This document shows, piece by piece, positions 41,333 to 56,100 of a stretch of 64,000 bases of DNA. Source of the DNA: Globodera rostochiensis (Eukaryota > Nematoda > Chromadorea > Rhabditida > Heteroderidae); contig JAEVLN010000002.1 in assembly GCA_018350325.1 (NCBI GenBank), positions 496,001-560,000 of the forward strand. The letters are read 5' to 3'. Numbering within the stretch: position 1 is the stretch's first letter; every line of letters begins with the position of its first letter. The notes under the pieces are model-generated. The model saw only the letters and a list, made by a program, of their open reading frames with translations. It did no database searches and had not been told where the DNA came from. The translations under genes and the position numbers were made by a program.

Positions 41333-43682
41333 GAATTTACCATCGTCGAATTAAAATGTTTATACTCTAGTAATTTAAAAATTGTTAATAATATATATAC
41401 AAACATTAGTTTGATATAGCCAAGATTTAATAAAATCATAAATTAAAAACAAATAACTTTAATTATTTTAAATACAATAATAAATAACATTTTAAAGAGC
41501 AACCAAAATCAACAAAAATGCACACATCCGCTTCCTCAAAGAACAATTCAACACATCTTTTGCGCACGCGCTTGGAAGTCAAGATTTAAATTATAACTCA
41601 CAATCAAACAAATTTTCATCAATGTTAACTAAAAATTGTCTAATTTAAGTCTACTTAATTTTGATTCTAAATCTAAATAATGCTAAATTTGTTTGACTTT
41701 AAAGATTGAATATTTTCGAAAAAAGATAATTTGTCAAAACTTTATGAATAAAATGACGCAATAAAAGATCCAAACAAACTACACAAATATGACTAAAAAT
41801 CGCTTCGTGACAATTAATGCTTTTTAATATGTAAAAAAACGGGAAAATCAATTTTGTATGTGTTAATAATAAATAAATTAAAAAAAATAATAGATTAAAT
41901 ATCATAGCGCAAATAAAATTAAAATTTAATCACTTTTCGCACGTAACTCTTGGGAGCGGCGGTCCGGTGCATCACAGTGTTATAAAAAAAGATTCGAATA
42001 ATATACCATTAACAAACCTTCAAAACATTATATTTTGGTATAATCTTAAGACTAATAAATGAAAATAAGAAAAAGAACGGTCAAAGGTTATATATATATT
42101 TTTAAAATTCGTCTCAATAGTTAAATTAAACCAAAAAATATACAAACAATTTTATTCCCGTATTTGAAAAATATACAAATTGTTGGATAAATTATAACCG
42201 CTATCTATGAAAAGGCTATCCGTCCAAAACAATTCTCAACTATTAAGAAAATACGCTAGATTAGAGCAATAAAATGCGCAACAACAGTGCAATGCGAGAC
42301 TCCATCAAAAATTATTAATGGAAAGCCCAGGCAAAAATGCTAATAAACAAATATACGGGAAAGGTCAAGGATTCAAACAAATTGAATTGTCTGCAGGGCC
42401 TCTATCTACTCGGAGATAGTGCATCGATTTATTTTTTAATTAATGTAAGAGCAAATTCGTTAAGATAAATTTAACACACATATATGAATTTTTATAAAAT
42501 TTAAAATGGCAAAAGTAATAATGTTTGATATAATAGCTAAATTGTTTTGAATAAATAAATAAAAATATTAAAAACGTACAAAAGCAAAATCAATAAAAAA
42601 GAAAGAAATATTATTGGAATGACAAGTTTACATGGACAAGTCAGATTAAAAAACTTTTAAATCATTTTTCCAAACCAAAATCTTAATTTGATGTTAACTT
42701 TAAAATTATTTGTACAAAAAACAATAAAATCTAAAAACCTGACAGAAAGAGGAATGAAAGTTTATTAATTAAATTCCATAAAAGACCATATCCAAAGATA
42801 ATTTAATATGCAATAAAAAAATCTAACACATCCTTAGCGAAAATTTTATTATGGCAATAAAATAAATAATATTAAAACTTAAAATCAAAAACAAAGCAAG
42901 TCTAACTACGTTTAAAGCAAAATTGAGAAACTCGAACCTGTGTATTTACTCCACAACAAGAAAGGCTTTGTTATGGAACAGAGAGAAAAAATAAAATAAA
43001 CAAAAATAAACTCATCGTTTTTCAACTTTTATTTATCCTTTTTTCAAGTGAAGATCTGGAAAGCAGGGGATGGAAAATTTCTGTGAACGCCAAGGATTTC
43101 TTGCATTCACCTATTACTGTAAGATTAATATGCACTTTTTCGTTGACATGTCTAACTATTATTGTACATAAAATAAAAAATTGAATTTGTACCCGACCGG
43201 GACGCCAACCCTAAATTAAAAAATCAAACAAAACTTTAATAAAAATGCTCTGTTTAATATATGATTACTAACAATTAAAAACAATTTTGTATAAAATTCA
43301 TCGTTCTGAAATTTAAATAAATGTTTAAATTTTGTACAGGATCGCAAAAATTTTAAAGTAAAATATTAAACTAAATATTGACCCAATGATTTAGATTTGT
43401 GCTTTCGTTAATACAAATATGAATTCATTAAATATTGATACTAATGGCTGCACTAACATGATATATTTATGAAAGATAATTATTATAGTTGGGCGAATAC
43501 CTTTGTTTTACAGTAACAAATAAGTGCTTATGAATTTTTAATAAATAAATTTGTTGAAAATAATTCTAAACATTTACATTAATGAATCAATTTTAAAATA
43601 TTATTTTAAACGAAATTTTTTAGATATTCGATTAAAAATGTGTCTTATGTAAATAAATAAATAATTTATATACAAATTCCCG
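41333..43682. other. Intergenic AT-rich sequence
   Basis: No gene. 41510-41600 is a diverged copy of 31390-31500 and 42280-42330 of 33515-33560. Open frames present are short and AT-driven. Confidence 0.5.
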
Positions 43683-43929
43683 AAGTCAATCAGTTTGCTC
43701 CCATCGCCGAAGGCGGGAAGCGGTGGCCAGAAATAATCAATTTAGAAGAAGAGCCGACTCCAAAGATATCAATGAGTTTCAAGAATTTCAGCGCCTTCAA
43801 AGTAAAAAATTAAAATTTTTGTTGAATTCTGTTTACGGCTCTTATAATCTTTCAAAATTTAATTTTTATAAATTCATTACTGAAACTAGAATAATGGGAT
43901 CGTTTACTGCCACAGCATCATTATTTTAA
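43683..43929 (+). pseudogene. Fragment resembling the palm/motif B region of a family B DNA polymerase
   Basis: One frame open for about 80 codons, with no stop from at least 43683 to 43929, carries a basic RRRREAVARNN-type helix, a spacer, then RLQSKKLKFLLNSVYGSYN. A basic helix followed by KxxxNSxYG is the motif B arrangement of family B polymerases. Nothing before or after continues the domain, so this is at most a relic of a viral insertion or a self-synthesising transposon such as a Maverick. The catalytic Asp motifs are not present. It is the only stretch in this part of the window with codon use unlike the AT-rich background. Confidence 0.42.
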
Positions 43930-46900
43930 GACATCTCAGGATTACTGTATTAAACCATTTGAAATAAATGTTTAATCAAAAGTAAAACGTCAATCGATCG
44001 AATTGACCTAAAACACTAATGAAATTTAAATATTTAAATAAAAATTATGATTTAAACAGCGAATAGTCCTATCAATTTTAATTAGGTAGCGTAAAAATAC
44101 TTGATGCAATTAAGTAATTTTATGTTCTTATAAATTAAATTAACAATTTTAGCTTTTGAAGAATCGATGTTTTAATTCGTCAAAGTCCGTGTTCTCCTGC
44201 TAATCGATAGTATTTTAAAAAATTAAAAGGTGTTTCTAGGGGTACGGGTACTCGGGGGCTTAGAATCCGAACCTGATATCCATTTCAACAAATTTCGAAC
44301 CCCGGATCCCGAATTCTAACAATTTTCAAAAGCTCAAATTTTTCTAAAAATCAATTTTGGCCTTAAAATCGATTAAAATGCACAAATCAGCCATTCTCTT
44401 TTTCATTAGATTTATATCATGCATTTTAAAATTCAATTTTAAGACATAAATGCGAATTTTTTCAATTTGAATTTTTGGACAAAACCATTGAAAAAATTTC
44501 ATACTAAATTTAACGCATAAAATAGAAAATTAAAAATTTCCAAAAAAAAATTGCGACCGATTTGATAATAAGGCGAATAGTGAAATCGCCGGAAAGTTTA
44601 TATAAAGATAGAAAATATCAAATTAAATTCTAACCAATATAATACAATAATAAGCGTTGCATAAAAATAGAAGTGGATAAATATTTTCTTACAAAATTTG
44701 ATCAATTGAAAAGCAATAAAGGCGCTACACTTCTTTAACTCATGTTTGAGAAAAACCAAAATTAATAATCAAAAATATAAATTTAAAATTATTTAAAAAC
44801 AAAAAACTACATTCCAACAAGAGTTAAATCACTGAATATGTGTTCGACATGCCTTTGCAAATCCATCGTTATTTGACCGAAACGCCCAATCTTATTTATT
44901 TTAAAAACAAAAATATGTATTGTTGTTGTATGAATAAACAAATTGACATATATTATGCAAAATTAAAACTGATAAGTATAATTAATAGGTAATAAAATTA
45001 GACACAAAGTTATTAGGTAAATCAAAATTTGCAAAATAAAGTCAATTATTTTTTTGAAATCATTAATCAAAAATCTGTACTAATGAAGAAAGACAGCGCT
45101 TCTCGTGCTAAAGCAAATTTGGTCAATTTCGGCGTGCTTTTGCTTCAACAACAAATCTATGGAAATTATAGATAATTAAAATGTAATTAGAAAAAAACAA
45201 GATATATGTAAATAATTTACCTACAACAATTAAAAATTTACCCAATAACTAGCTCCGCAAGCCATAAATTATAAACATTCTAATTTAAAAAAATTATATT
45301 AGAAAAGCAAAAAAAAGTTTTAAAAATCCTAAAAAAATCCCATTACGCATATTTCGGCATCACAAACACTAAATGATGAAGAGTACGCGTGTTCTACATG
45401 AATTTTTCAAATCTGGTGCGCTGCACCTTTAAAAAATTTTACGTCTCTACCTTCATTTTTTCAAAAGATTTTTTAGGGAATCAAAATAAATTTTGGTATT
45501 AAAAATTGATTAATAATTTAAATTCAAATACCATTTATTTAATTAATATAAATAAACCTTTACTCAAGAAGACAAAAGTTGCTGAGCCTAAGAATAGGGT
45601 TACTTTGCCGCATATGTAATGTGTGCCGCGGCACATTAGCAGTTGTCGAATTGAACAATTATTCAGGATCAAAGGCAAATTAAAGTAAAATAAATCAAAT
45701 ATACCGTGAATTTTTAAAGCAATTTGAACACTGCGTATTTATTTAATAAAATAGCTGTTTTGCTCAAACGATGTTGGGAGAGGGCTGCTTGGCCATAACT
45801 AAATAGATTGTATCGACTGATATATTATTAAAAAATATAAAATTTTATAAATTACTAATAAAATTATTTAATCAAAATTTTTTTTTGGAAAAAATGTGTA
45901 CATTTTCCATACGCAAATATTGAAAATAGCTTAAAGCATTAAAAACATTATAAATTAATTAAACTTATTTTAATATGGGCATGAGAAAAATTATATACAA
46001 ATGCATGCATGAAAAATCATAATCACTCGTCAGGGACGAGGAAGGCGTATAATTAATTTATTTAAATAAAAAAGAAATTAACTTTAAAATTAATTAGGGT
46101 TAATGAATAAATAAATTCGATGTGAAAGGAATTTTTTCTTCTTGACGTTGTGCATTGAATGCCTTAGACATACAGCAAAAGCTTCAAGGAAAACAATATA
46201 TCAAATGTAAAAAATAAAATGGAAACTATTATCAAATATTAGTTTAATAAAGTCGAAATTGAATCTTTATTTTATAATTAACATAAAATAGTTAATTAGG
46301 TAACTTATGAATTTAGAATAGCTACTGAAAAAAACTTATGTATTATAAAATGCTGCAACAAGCAAAGCAATTATAGAAAAGCAAAATCAATAATAAAGGG
46401 ACGAAACGTTTATAAAACTTTTTACGATTTTGAATTCATTTTTACAGATCAAAATCTTATAACAATTAATGTTAACATTTAAAACCATTTATAAAAAAAC
46501 TTTAATTTCGTTTTGACTTTTTTAAATTTAATCCAAATTGGTACGACAAATTGCGCATCGTAAGTCCAAATGCACTGAACTAAGCCAATAATTGGCATTA
46601 CAAAATTTTAATTTATTTTATTTTTACAACATTTTGTTTGTCATTCAATGTGCCCTCCTCAATGGTCTTCGGCTAACTCAGCAGAGTTGAAGTTGAAATT
46701 TGGTGGCCTAACATTTGTGAAGAAAAAAGAAAAGTTTAAATTGAGAACAAAATTTTTTAAGATAACTAAACAAAACCAAAAATGCACAACAAAACAAAAA
46801 GTTTTTACTCATCGTTTGTTCTACAGATTTTGGATTAATTGGGTAAAAGCGTGCGGATGGCACACCATTTATTTAAAAATCGCTTTTGGAACTAAAATTT

Positions 46901-49900
46901 TAAATACGTTTTTAAACGATAACGAGCTTGAAAAATGGTTAATTAAATAAACACCTATTGCACATTGCAAAAAATCCAATTTATGAAGACTGAATATATA
47001 GAAGAAATACTTTTGAACAATTATTAACAAATAAAGTGTTAATAAATAATTTATAGGTACCTAAAATAGGTGCGAAAAAGTGCCAAAATAGGTACTAAAA
47101 CCCGGGTTCTTTTCAAAAAATTAAAGATCTTGGCAAAAAAATTCAAATTTTATTGCTTTTTTTATAAAATTATTTTTCAAAAAACGCCAAATAGTGGCAA
47201 AAATAGAGACAAAAAGTTTTTTTACTAGGCCCTATTTTAGGTGGAAAATCCCAAAATAGGTTTTTTTTTAGATTTGGATAGGTGGGTTAAAAAGACGAAA
47301 TTTCCGAAAAATAAAAGTAAAAGTCGAAAAAAGCCTTTAAATAAGTATTTTATAATAATTCTTCAATTTATTCGAAAACATTTCGTTTGTGAATGCTTTT
47401 AATTTTCAAAAGAACAGTTTTATTTCTGACCAATTTGCTTTACAAAATATGCAATGAAGCCCAAAAATACACTGCTAAAATTCAACTATTTAAAACCGCT
47501 GGCTCCCCTCCAAAAACTCCAAATAAAAATTTCAAAAATTTTGCAATTCCAAATTTTTGTCGAAAATAAATTCTAATATAATCAAAAATAAACACGTTAA
47601 ATCAAATAATATTTTCAATAAATTTTTTCTGTTGTAATTTGTAATTAAACGAACGGCCGAATCATTAACTTTATTTGCAGAATTTGATTACTTAACTTTA
47701 TTTAAAATTGTGACAAATGTTTAAATAAGCAGCAAAAAATTTAAATATATTATTCAGCTACAGCAAGGTTCAATTTGGCTAGTTATTCGCTATTTTAAAT
47801 GTTCGGGAGGGAAGTACTCTTTATCAAAAATCTTCATAAAACTAATCAAATAATAAATGAAAATATTTTCGTTTAAATTGCAATAAAAATACAAGTTTAC
47901 TTATGTTCGTGAAATGTACCGGTCACCAATCATTAAACAAACATTTATCAGAATTAAAGCAATATATGATAAATAATTATATAATCTTAAATTAGATTTT
48001 AAATTTTAAATAAAACAGAAACCGCCACTATCAATGACCAAATATAATAAAAAACGTAAAATGATTTAGCCATTATAAAAAATTCAAAGGATAAAATGGA
48101 TTAGAATAAAAAATAAATAACCATTTTGAGTTTCGATATGTGCTTCACTCCGTACCGCTGATGGGTTACAAAACAAATGGACCTCAAACGCATATGCTCG
48201 CCCGAATTCCTTTTTATTTTGACAAATAAAATATAGAATTTAACTTTTAAATTCTAAATGAATTAAATTACCAACCACACGCAACACTCAAACGCTTCTA
48301 AATTACATACACACACCCACACGAGTTATTAACTAAATTAACCAGAAAACGAGTGAAGGAGGAATATATTAAATTTAAATTTTCCTACAAAATTTTTTAA
48401 AATATCAAAGGCAAACAAACAATTGGCAGTAAAAATTTAAAATAACTTTGACAAATCTGAGAATCTGTAGGGTATAAATTTGACAAACAAAGTATTTTTC
48501 ACCGACTACCTCAAAAATCCTACTAAAATACTGTTTAAATAAAATAATATAATATCGTAAATTCTGATATGTCTAAGATAATCAAAGAAATAAAGTTGAC
48601 TAATAAAGTTGTTTAAATATGGTGGCAATTAAAAGTCGACCAACGCTGCACAACCCAACGCCATTGCTCAAACCAGAGCCACACCAAATAGTTGGATAAA
48701 TACAAACCAATTAAAATCTAAATTAAATGATAAACAAAAAAATTAAACAAACCATTTAATGAATATTTGAAAAAATAATAACGCGCTTAAAAAATTCACA
48801 TAGAAAATTTAAAAAATGAGAGATGTTTTTATTCAGCCTACCAAAACAGAAAAGTTAGAACTTTGAGAGATGCAGTGCATTTACTGATCTCATCTTTACA
48901 AAAAAATCTTCCAACCGAATGGAGGCGTAATCACTGGATTTTTGACATGGCAGGCATTACACCGACGTACTGAAAAAGCTGGGAAAAATTAGCACAGAGC
49001 GTTCAGCTGGTACAAAATTCTTTTTAAAAAAATTTAAAATACGCAAAACAATTCATATATCTAATTAAAACCTAAAAAATTATAAATTAAATTAATTGCG
49101 TTTAATAAATAAAGGTAAAAATAAATAGTAAACGTCTTCAAATATAACTTTTAACAGAGATTCCACTATAAAATATATTTAATTAATTTAGTATTATTAA
49201 ATAAATGACAATTACTTCTCTTAAAATCTTATATTAACTAAATAATCAAATCGAAGCCAACACGGTGTACCGCTGTCCCTTATAATTATAAGTGAAAATA
49301 TGTAATAATTAGGTTTGATCATAAATAAAAAGATTCGAGAATAGTGATAAATTCAATTCATAAGTTAATTTCAATTCTAAATGAATTAATAATAAGAATT
49401 ACAAAAAATAAGATTAAATCTTTACCACAAAATTCGACTAATTTGATACGCCTAAAATCAAACTCTTATCATTTAAATTGCTATTATCAAATTTACAAAT
49501 ATTACAATTTGCCTTCAAGTTTGGGTTGATCGACAGCCAAGCTCAAGAATCGGCCATAAGACGATTTAAAGGACGCGATAGAACGTTTAGCAAATAAAAA
49601 GTTAAATAAATATAATTGTTTTTAGCAGTGAAACTTAAATGGGCTTTAAGGCCTATTTAAAAATAAAATTGTAAGAATGAAACGTAAATTATTTTTTAGT
49701 CACAAAATAAATGTAAAAAATAAGAAACTTAACGGCGCAGGTTGATACACGCATTTGTTACCGTCACATATTTTACACAAATAAAATTTAACTTTTGAAT
49801 TTAAATTTAAAAAATATCATTAATTTATAATGAATTAACTAATGATATGAACAAATATTCAAGAAGGCAAACACTTAATCGACTACGTATTCAGGATCTG

Positions 49901-52900
49901 TGCCATTAAGAGCTTAACTAAAAAATAAATTAAAAAATAATTTATAAAAGGTTAAAAAATAATTATAGAATTAGAGAGACTTTTAGTCCATATAAATCAA
50001 GGCTTTTTTGAGAATAAATCCATATTTTGCCATTTTTCTATAATAAATCCAAATTTTAAGTTTTCCGGAAATTCTTGAAGAAATTCAAGATTTTAGACAC
50101 TTTTTCAGAAAATTTTTTGAAAAATCCAAATTTTAGGCACTTTTTCCAAAAATTTCTTAGCTAAAATTGAATAAAACGAAAATGTTTCCTTAAATTTCAA
50201 AATTTCTTAAACCAAAATGCATCCCTAAAAATGACTTTTTTTTTGATCAAAATGTACCCCTAAAGATCGAGATTTCTTTTTATAAGATTTTTAAAAACTT
50301 GTGAAAAATAGGAACATTTTAAGATATATTTTAGCCAATATTGACAGTCTCATGAATTAAACAAATTTATTGGACAAATGATTAATTAAAATATAAGTTG
50401 AAAAGTAATTAATATTAAATTCAATATCATTTTGTAAAAATATAATCTATAACTAAAGTATAAAAAATCTGTGTTTTTTAAAAATTAGATATAAAAAAAC
50501 AAACACTTAAAGATAAAATAAAATCTTGGAATTGATTTCTAAAAAGTTAATATTGTAATAATAATTTTTTATCATTTACATCAAATTTTCCATCGACGGT
50601 ATGCTCGTGGAGTTTGAGAGTCAAAACTGCTCTCTTATCATCAGATGTTAAACGGCGCGAAATGCAAAATCATGCCAAACAAAGGCAATAAAATTGAATA
50701 AATTTAAAAATTAATAAGATAAATTATTTAACCAAAAACAAACAGAATACTAATTGTGCTCTGATTAACTTTTACTCTAAAGACATAATAACAAAATTTT
50801 CAAAAATATAGAAATATGTATTAATTGAAAATAAAGTATAATTTTAATAACTTTCTAAATTAACATTTAAAGCTTTAAGCAAAGAATAAATATAAAAAAT
50901 CAAATACTAATTTTCTAAATATTATTTATTTAAATAGAGGAAGAATGGATGGAGCGGCATTTCAGTCCCAAGATCGCTTATCACCCAAAAATTTGGGGAT
51001 CAAGTAAGCACCTAATTCCAAGTTTTAAAAAAAAATTAATTCTATGATAAAAAATATGTTTAAACCAATTAATATTTTCAATAAACTTCTTAAATATTAT
51101 TGTAATAAATTAAATTATTTGTTATTTCTAAATAGAAATTTTCTGAGCCAATGAAAAAACTTTTTAAAAACATTCGATTACTCATGTTATTGGCGTTCTA
51201 ATCAACGACTCTGCTCCGCACATAATTATTACGGTAGGGGTCGTTTGAGTCTGGCCGGTTGAGTCTCGGTTGAGTTTGAGTCTGGTCAGAAGGAAAAAAA
51301 GTTGCAATATTTTGGAAATTAAATTTTCTGAACCGGTTTCAATAACCGTTTAAATATTATAAAGGATTAAATTATTCTTTTTTGAGACTTAGAAAACATC
51401 TAAGAAGCGATTTAAATTAATTTTTAGATTTTCAAAGCTAACTTAATCGGTTCAAAAAGCGGTTTAAGTGCTTTGTTACAACATTCTTGATCAAATTCGG
51501 TTTCAGCACCAAAACGAGCCTAGAGAAGTGTTTTTTTGGAAGTTTGACGAAATTTTATATGAATTTGGCTCTTCCTACTTTTGTCCGATTGAAAATATCT
51601 TTTTTTATGTGAAAAAAAGAAAATAAAAACGAATAAAATATTTATTGTCCGAGATCGATAAGATTAGAGTTGGGATTTTTAGGTTACAACAGAGTTCACG
51701 GGAATGGAATTTTACCGCGGTCTCGTCCTTTTGGAGTTCTTTAAAAAAATGAAATTTTTTAATTTATTTTTGAATTTGATACTAATAATACATAATATTC
51801 AAAGCAATGATGTTCATTTAGTTTTGCACGATGTATTAAAATAAAATGCTTTTTTGCAAGTATTTACCTATTTTTTATGACATTTTAGCACTAATTTTAT
51901 GTTCTAGCTTTTTCATTTTGGAACCTATTTTGGCATTTTGTGTGTTCACCTATTTTTCATGGGTTTAAAATGGGGTTAGAAGCTAATAGGTATTTAAACG
52001 AGTTTAACGCCACGCATCAAGGTACGGGTTGTGGCAGCTATTAGGGTTATTATTGGATGGCCAGTTTTTTGTACTAAAAATATCAACTCTAATTAAAGAA
52101 AAATTTTGCCGAACGAAAAATCTCTAATTTTTGCAGACTTTATAAGCAATGTTTATGCTCCCAAAAGCATAAACTGGGCCTTCAAGTTCCCTGAGATAGG
52201 AGTCTTTAAAAGCGGTGGACGGCCGGCTTAAACAAGTTATCAATTTTTAAAAATATCAAAAAATTTGCGACCACCCTAAGTAGAAAGTCTTGGCTGACTT
52301 ATCTCTAAACTTTTATATTTCAAAAAATTTGATTTTTAACTTTGATAACGCGAGTAATGATTAAAAAAACAACACCGCAAACGATATTCAACTTTGCAAA
52401 CGCTTGACCATATTTTGCATGCAAAACAAATATATAAACATTTGTATTAAAATCATTTATTATTCAAATAAATGATCTAAAATAATACCAAAATCTTTTA
52501 ACTTAAAACAAAAAAATTTTGAATCCCTAATTTTTCTATATAAAATTATAAAACGACTAATGGAATTAAAGGAGTAAACTCAAAAAATTTAATAAATAAA
52601 TGCTAAAGAATTTAAATTACTTTAAAAGTTCAACAAAAATCAAAATAAATAACCTTTACTGCGAAAAAAAGAGACCCAATCAGCTGCAGAGATACTGCCA
52701 GTTATTGCATTGCAGTTTTAAATATTCATTTTAGATTTATTTACTATTTAATAAGTAATTTAAATTAATACAAAAATTACTTCAAAGAAAATAGAGTTAA
52801 AAAATGCCGAAACATCATCGGTATTTTCTCAGCATAGACAAATATTTTGATAAAAATAACTAAATTAAAAAACTGAGAAATTTAAAAGCTGTGCAACGGA

Positions 52901-55900
52901 ACCTCGATGTTAATACAAGAGGGCGTCAATATTTTAACGCAAATTTGACGTGCCGCCGTAAAAATCAGAGTCTTTACGGCATCTGGGATCGGAACGAATA
53001 AAAGTTTAATCGTTCTCCAAAACATAAAGATAAATATGCATTTATATCAAAAGCAAAAAATAATAATTACGCTTCATAAAAAAATCAACAAATAAAGAAA
53101 TAAGAAATTTGTTTAAATCGTTTATATTTCGCGCTAACAAATTTAATTACGTAAAAATGAGATGAGCCTCCAGCAAGAGCAATTGCAACAAAAATAGAAA
53201 TAAGATTTAAGAAAAATTATATTAATTTAATTTTGAAAATAATTTCTGTTTACATAAATAAATTCTTTTAACTTCTCGACGCGGGTAGAAAAATTAAAAT
53301 AAATTTGTAATTATTTAATCGAAATTTCAGTGCATGAACCAACTGTTTATACACAAAATACCGTCAGTCTACAAATTTGTCAAAAATGATAAGATTTAAA
53401 TAATTTTCATTTTGTTTTTAACCCCGAACAGATGCGCAAGCCGATGTTAATAATTTATGTAACATTTTATCACTTTAAACAATTTACCCGACCAAGCACT
53501 TGAAAAATTTCAGTGTGAAGGGATCTCTTTGACCATTAATCATATATAAGAAACAAATTAAGTATAATTTGACACATTTTGTTTTGCATTCCTTAAAAAA
53601 AAATTTATGGCAAATCAAAGCACAAATGTTAAAAACCAATAAAATTTGTAAATACGCAGAAACACTGACAATTAGAAAATATTTTTTGCGTCTAAAACCT
53701 GCAAAACAATAGTTAAAATTTTTACTTTTATAAATTCACATTAAATGCGTAAGGTCTCAGACGAAATAATATCGCGCCAGCCATGCATATATTTTTAATT
53801 CTTTAATTAAACAAAGCCGCCATTTAATTCAATTTTGATCTTTTTATGTAAAGAAATAGTAAAATTCTAAACCAATATAATAATATATAGCATAAATTCT
53901 TTAATATTTATTTTTGAGTTCTCTGAAAAGCAATTTAAACAACTAATTTTGAATACATTTGAGGGAAACCAAAAAGAACTTATAAAAAATTCATTACCCC
54001 TATGAAAGTTTTTGTATTTAACGAAGGATTATTAAAAGCAAAATAATTTTAAAAATGAGTACGTTCAATTACACTGTTACGCAAGAGGCCACGCTGTAAA
54101 AATAATAAGTCTAATGAAAAAACGCTCATTTATTATATTAAAATAATTATTTCTAAGAATGTTACCCAGAATCTTCTGGCGATCAATAAAAACGAAATAT
54201 AAGTGGAGAAAAAAATTAATAAAATTTAAACCTTTTTTTAATTAAAAGGCAGTGTCTTTGCAATGGAAGTTCAAAATCCAACAATGCATTTGAAATTTAA
54301 ATACAAATAAATATTCCATAAAAATCATTAACATTAATAAATTTTTGCACAATTTTAATTCTAACTTTAAACATGGTAAGAAAAAAAGTTGTAATAAAGT
54401 AGTGCCGTATTACTTTAGTTTATTAGCAATTAAATTCAATTAAAATTTTTCATAATATTTTTACCTTTTACCAGGAATCAGCTGGAATAGTCGTTATAGA
54501 AAAACCGAAAAAGTGGCAAATCTTAATTAAAAAGAGAAAATTCAAAAAGTGAAGATTCTTGTTTTTCAAAAGCTTAGACGAAGTAATCACATGGACGGCA
54601 AAAAAGAAAAAAAAAGCGAATTAATGTTTGAACGAATTGTTGGTAATAATAAATCTTTGGCGTTCTGTCATCAGTAAAAAAGAATTTACACTGAAAATCG
54701 AGTTGGGCGCACTTCGTATGTGGGGAATTTTTTTTAAATGTGCAGATTTTTCTGATTTTTTGCACAGAGCTTACCAACTAAATTGGCTACCCAAAAGCAA
54801 AAAGTTAAGGCTTAAACCAAAAATTTTCTTTTGTAAAAATTGTTTTGAAAAATTACCGCAGAAATCGATTTCTCCAAAACTTCTCTAAAGTTCACCAATT
54901 TTTGGTTAGAGTAAGCTGGGGATGCTAAAAGCATGTCTGCAAAATTTGGTCACGAAATACAACCTCTGAGCTGTGTTACATGGCCTCAAAAATTTAGTAA
55001 AATTCAATGGCATCAGAAAACAAAATGCGACAAGCCAAGTCAGAGAATAAAATTGTTGAATTAAAAAAACGCAAGTTAATATGTATCACAAACAACCAGA
55101 ATAAACAGCGGAGCTACACGCAGGGATTTGTTGTTTGATTGGTAGGTGGACAATAGTATTTAAATATATAATTCACAATTAATTGTTGTTGTATGAATAA
55201 ACAAATATAATTATGCAAAATTATAACTGATAAATATGTTTTATAAGGTATACAAAAAATTTTAAATTGACAAAACCTCAATTTTGTGATGTGATAAAAT
55301 GAAGTTTTGAATTTACTGATCAAATAATCTGTACCAATGAAGAAAAAGACCGTTCGCGTTGCTCGTTTTGCATACTATTACACCGGAAAGCGCAAGAATA
55401 TAAAAATTTTATCGATTTAAAAGAGCTAACACGTTAAAAATTTATCGACTAACTTGACATGTAAGCATTAACAAACGAATAAACAAATACTAATAGTTAA
55501 TATAATGTAGCAAAAACAAAAATATATCGATAGAAACTTAAATGTATCAATATTATTTTTTATAATTTGTAAATCACATATAGCTAGGGACCGGTGAAAT
55601 CAAATTTTCGGATCCGGAAAGAGTTTTTGCCATGGAAGAGTCAAACCCTAAACACAGGGTGGCCTTAGTACCTTTATTTATCAGTCTTTTCTTAATTTTT
55701 TTCTTGAAAATTCAGTGAAAATGACCAATTAATATCCGCGGTTACTTGGGCATCTTAACCCATACTAAGTCAGTCGCGTCCGTACGTATATTTTATGAAT
55801 TATTTTTGATTTTTTATTGACACGAAAACTTTTGAGGAGACAGGAAAACAACAAAATAGACAGTGATAGAAAAAAACATCTGCTTTTTTGTGTGAAATAA

Positions 55901-56100
55901 TAGATAAAAATAGGCAAAGAAGCGTTAGTGTTTCTTCCACCGCCGTTGTTTCTGCTTCATTCTTTTTTTTTGTAAACAACTTTCATCATAATAATGGAAA
56001 ATTAACAAAAATCCAATTTCGTCAATAATGGAAAACTCCAGTAATTTGTAACGGGATTTTTTTCATAATACTTAAAAATTAAATATTTTTAAAATCGAGA
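43930..56100. other. Gene-poor AT-rich region, right block of duplicated intergenic sequence
   Basis: About 12 kb with no gene I can support. 44235-44310 has GC words like 30505-30680. 44920-45100 and 55183-55370 are diverged copies of each other. 50100-54400 is largely a mosaic copy of 29-34.7 kb. Open frames of 86-100 residues at 46648 and 54628 show no signal peptide, motif or splice context and are not called. Confidence 0.55.
50100..54400. repeat. Mosaic segmental duplicate of 29-34.7 kb
   Basis: Matching blocks by eye: 50190-50260 with 29050-29120, 51110-51235 with 34350-34490, 51600-51740 with 30080-30200, 52880-53030 with 32340-32500, 53340-53440 with 33910-34020, 54060-54210 with 34160-34310 and 54240-54300 with 34600-34660. 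Most are colinear, but the 51110 block is out of order, so duplication was followed by rearrangement. Divergence with many small indels implies age. Confidence 0.75.

Noticed and set aside
46648..46950. 100-residue plus-strand open frame starting MCPPQW
   Set aside because: No signal peptide, motif, splice context or conserved copy; Lys/Phe-rich composition follows the base composition.
54628..54888. 86-residue plus-strand open frame
   Set aside because: No recognisable motif and no support from duplicated copies; composition is AT-driven.
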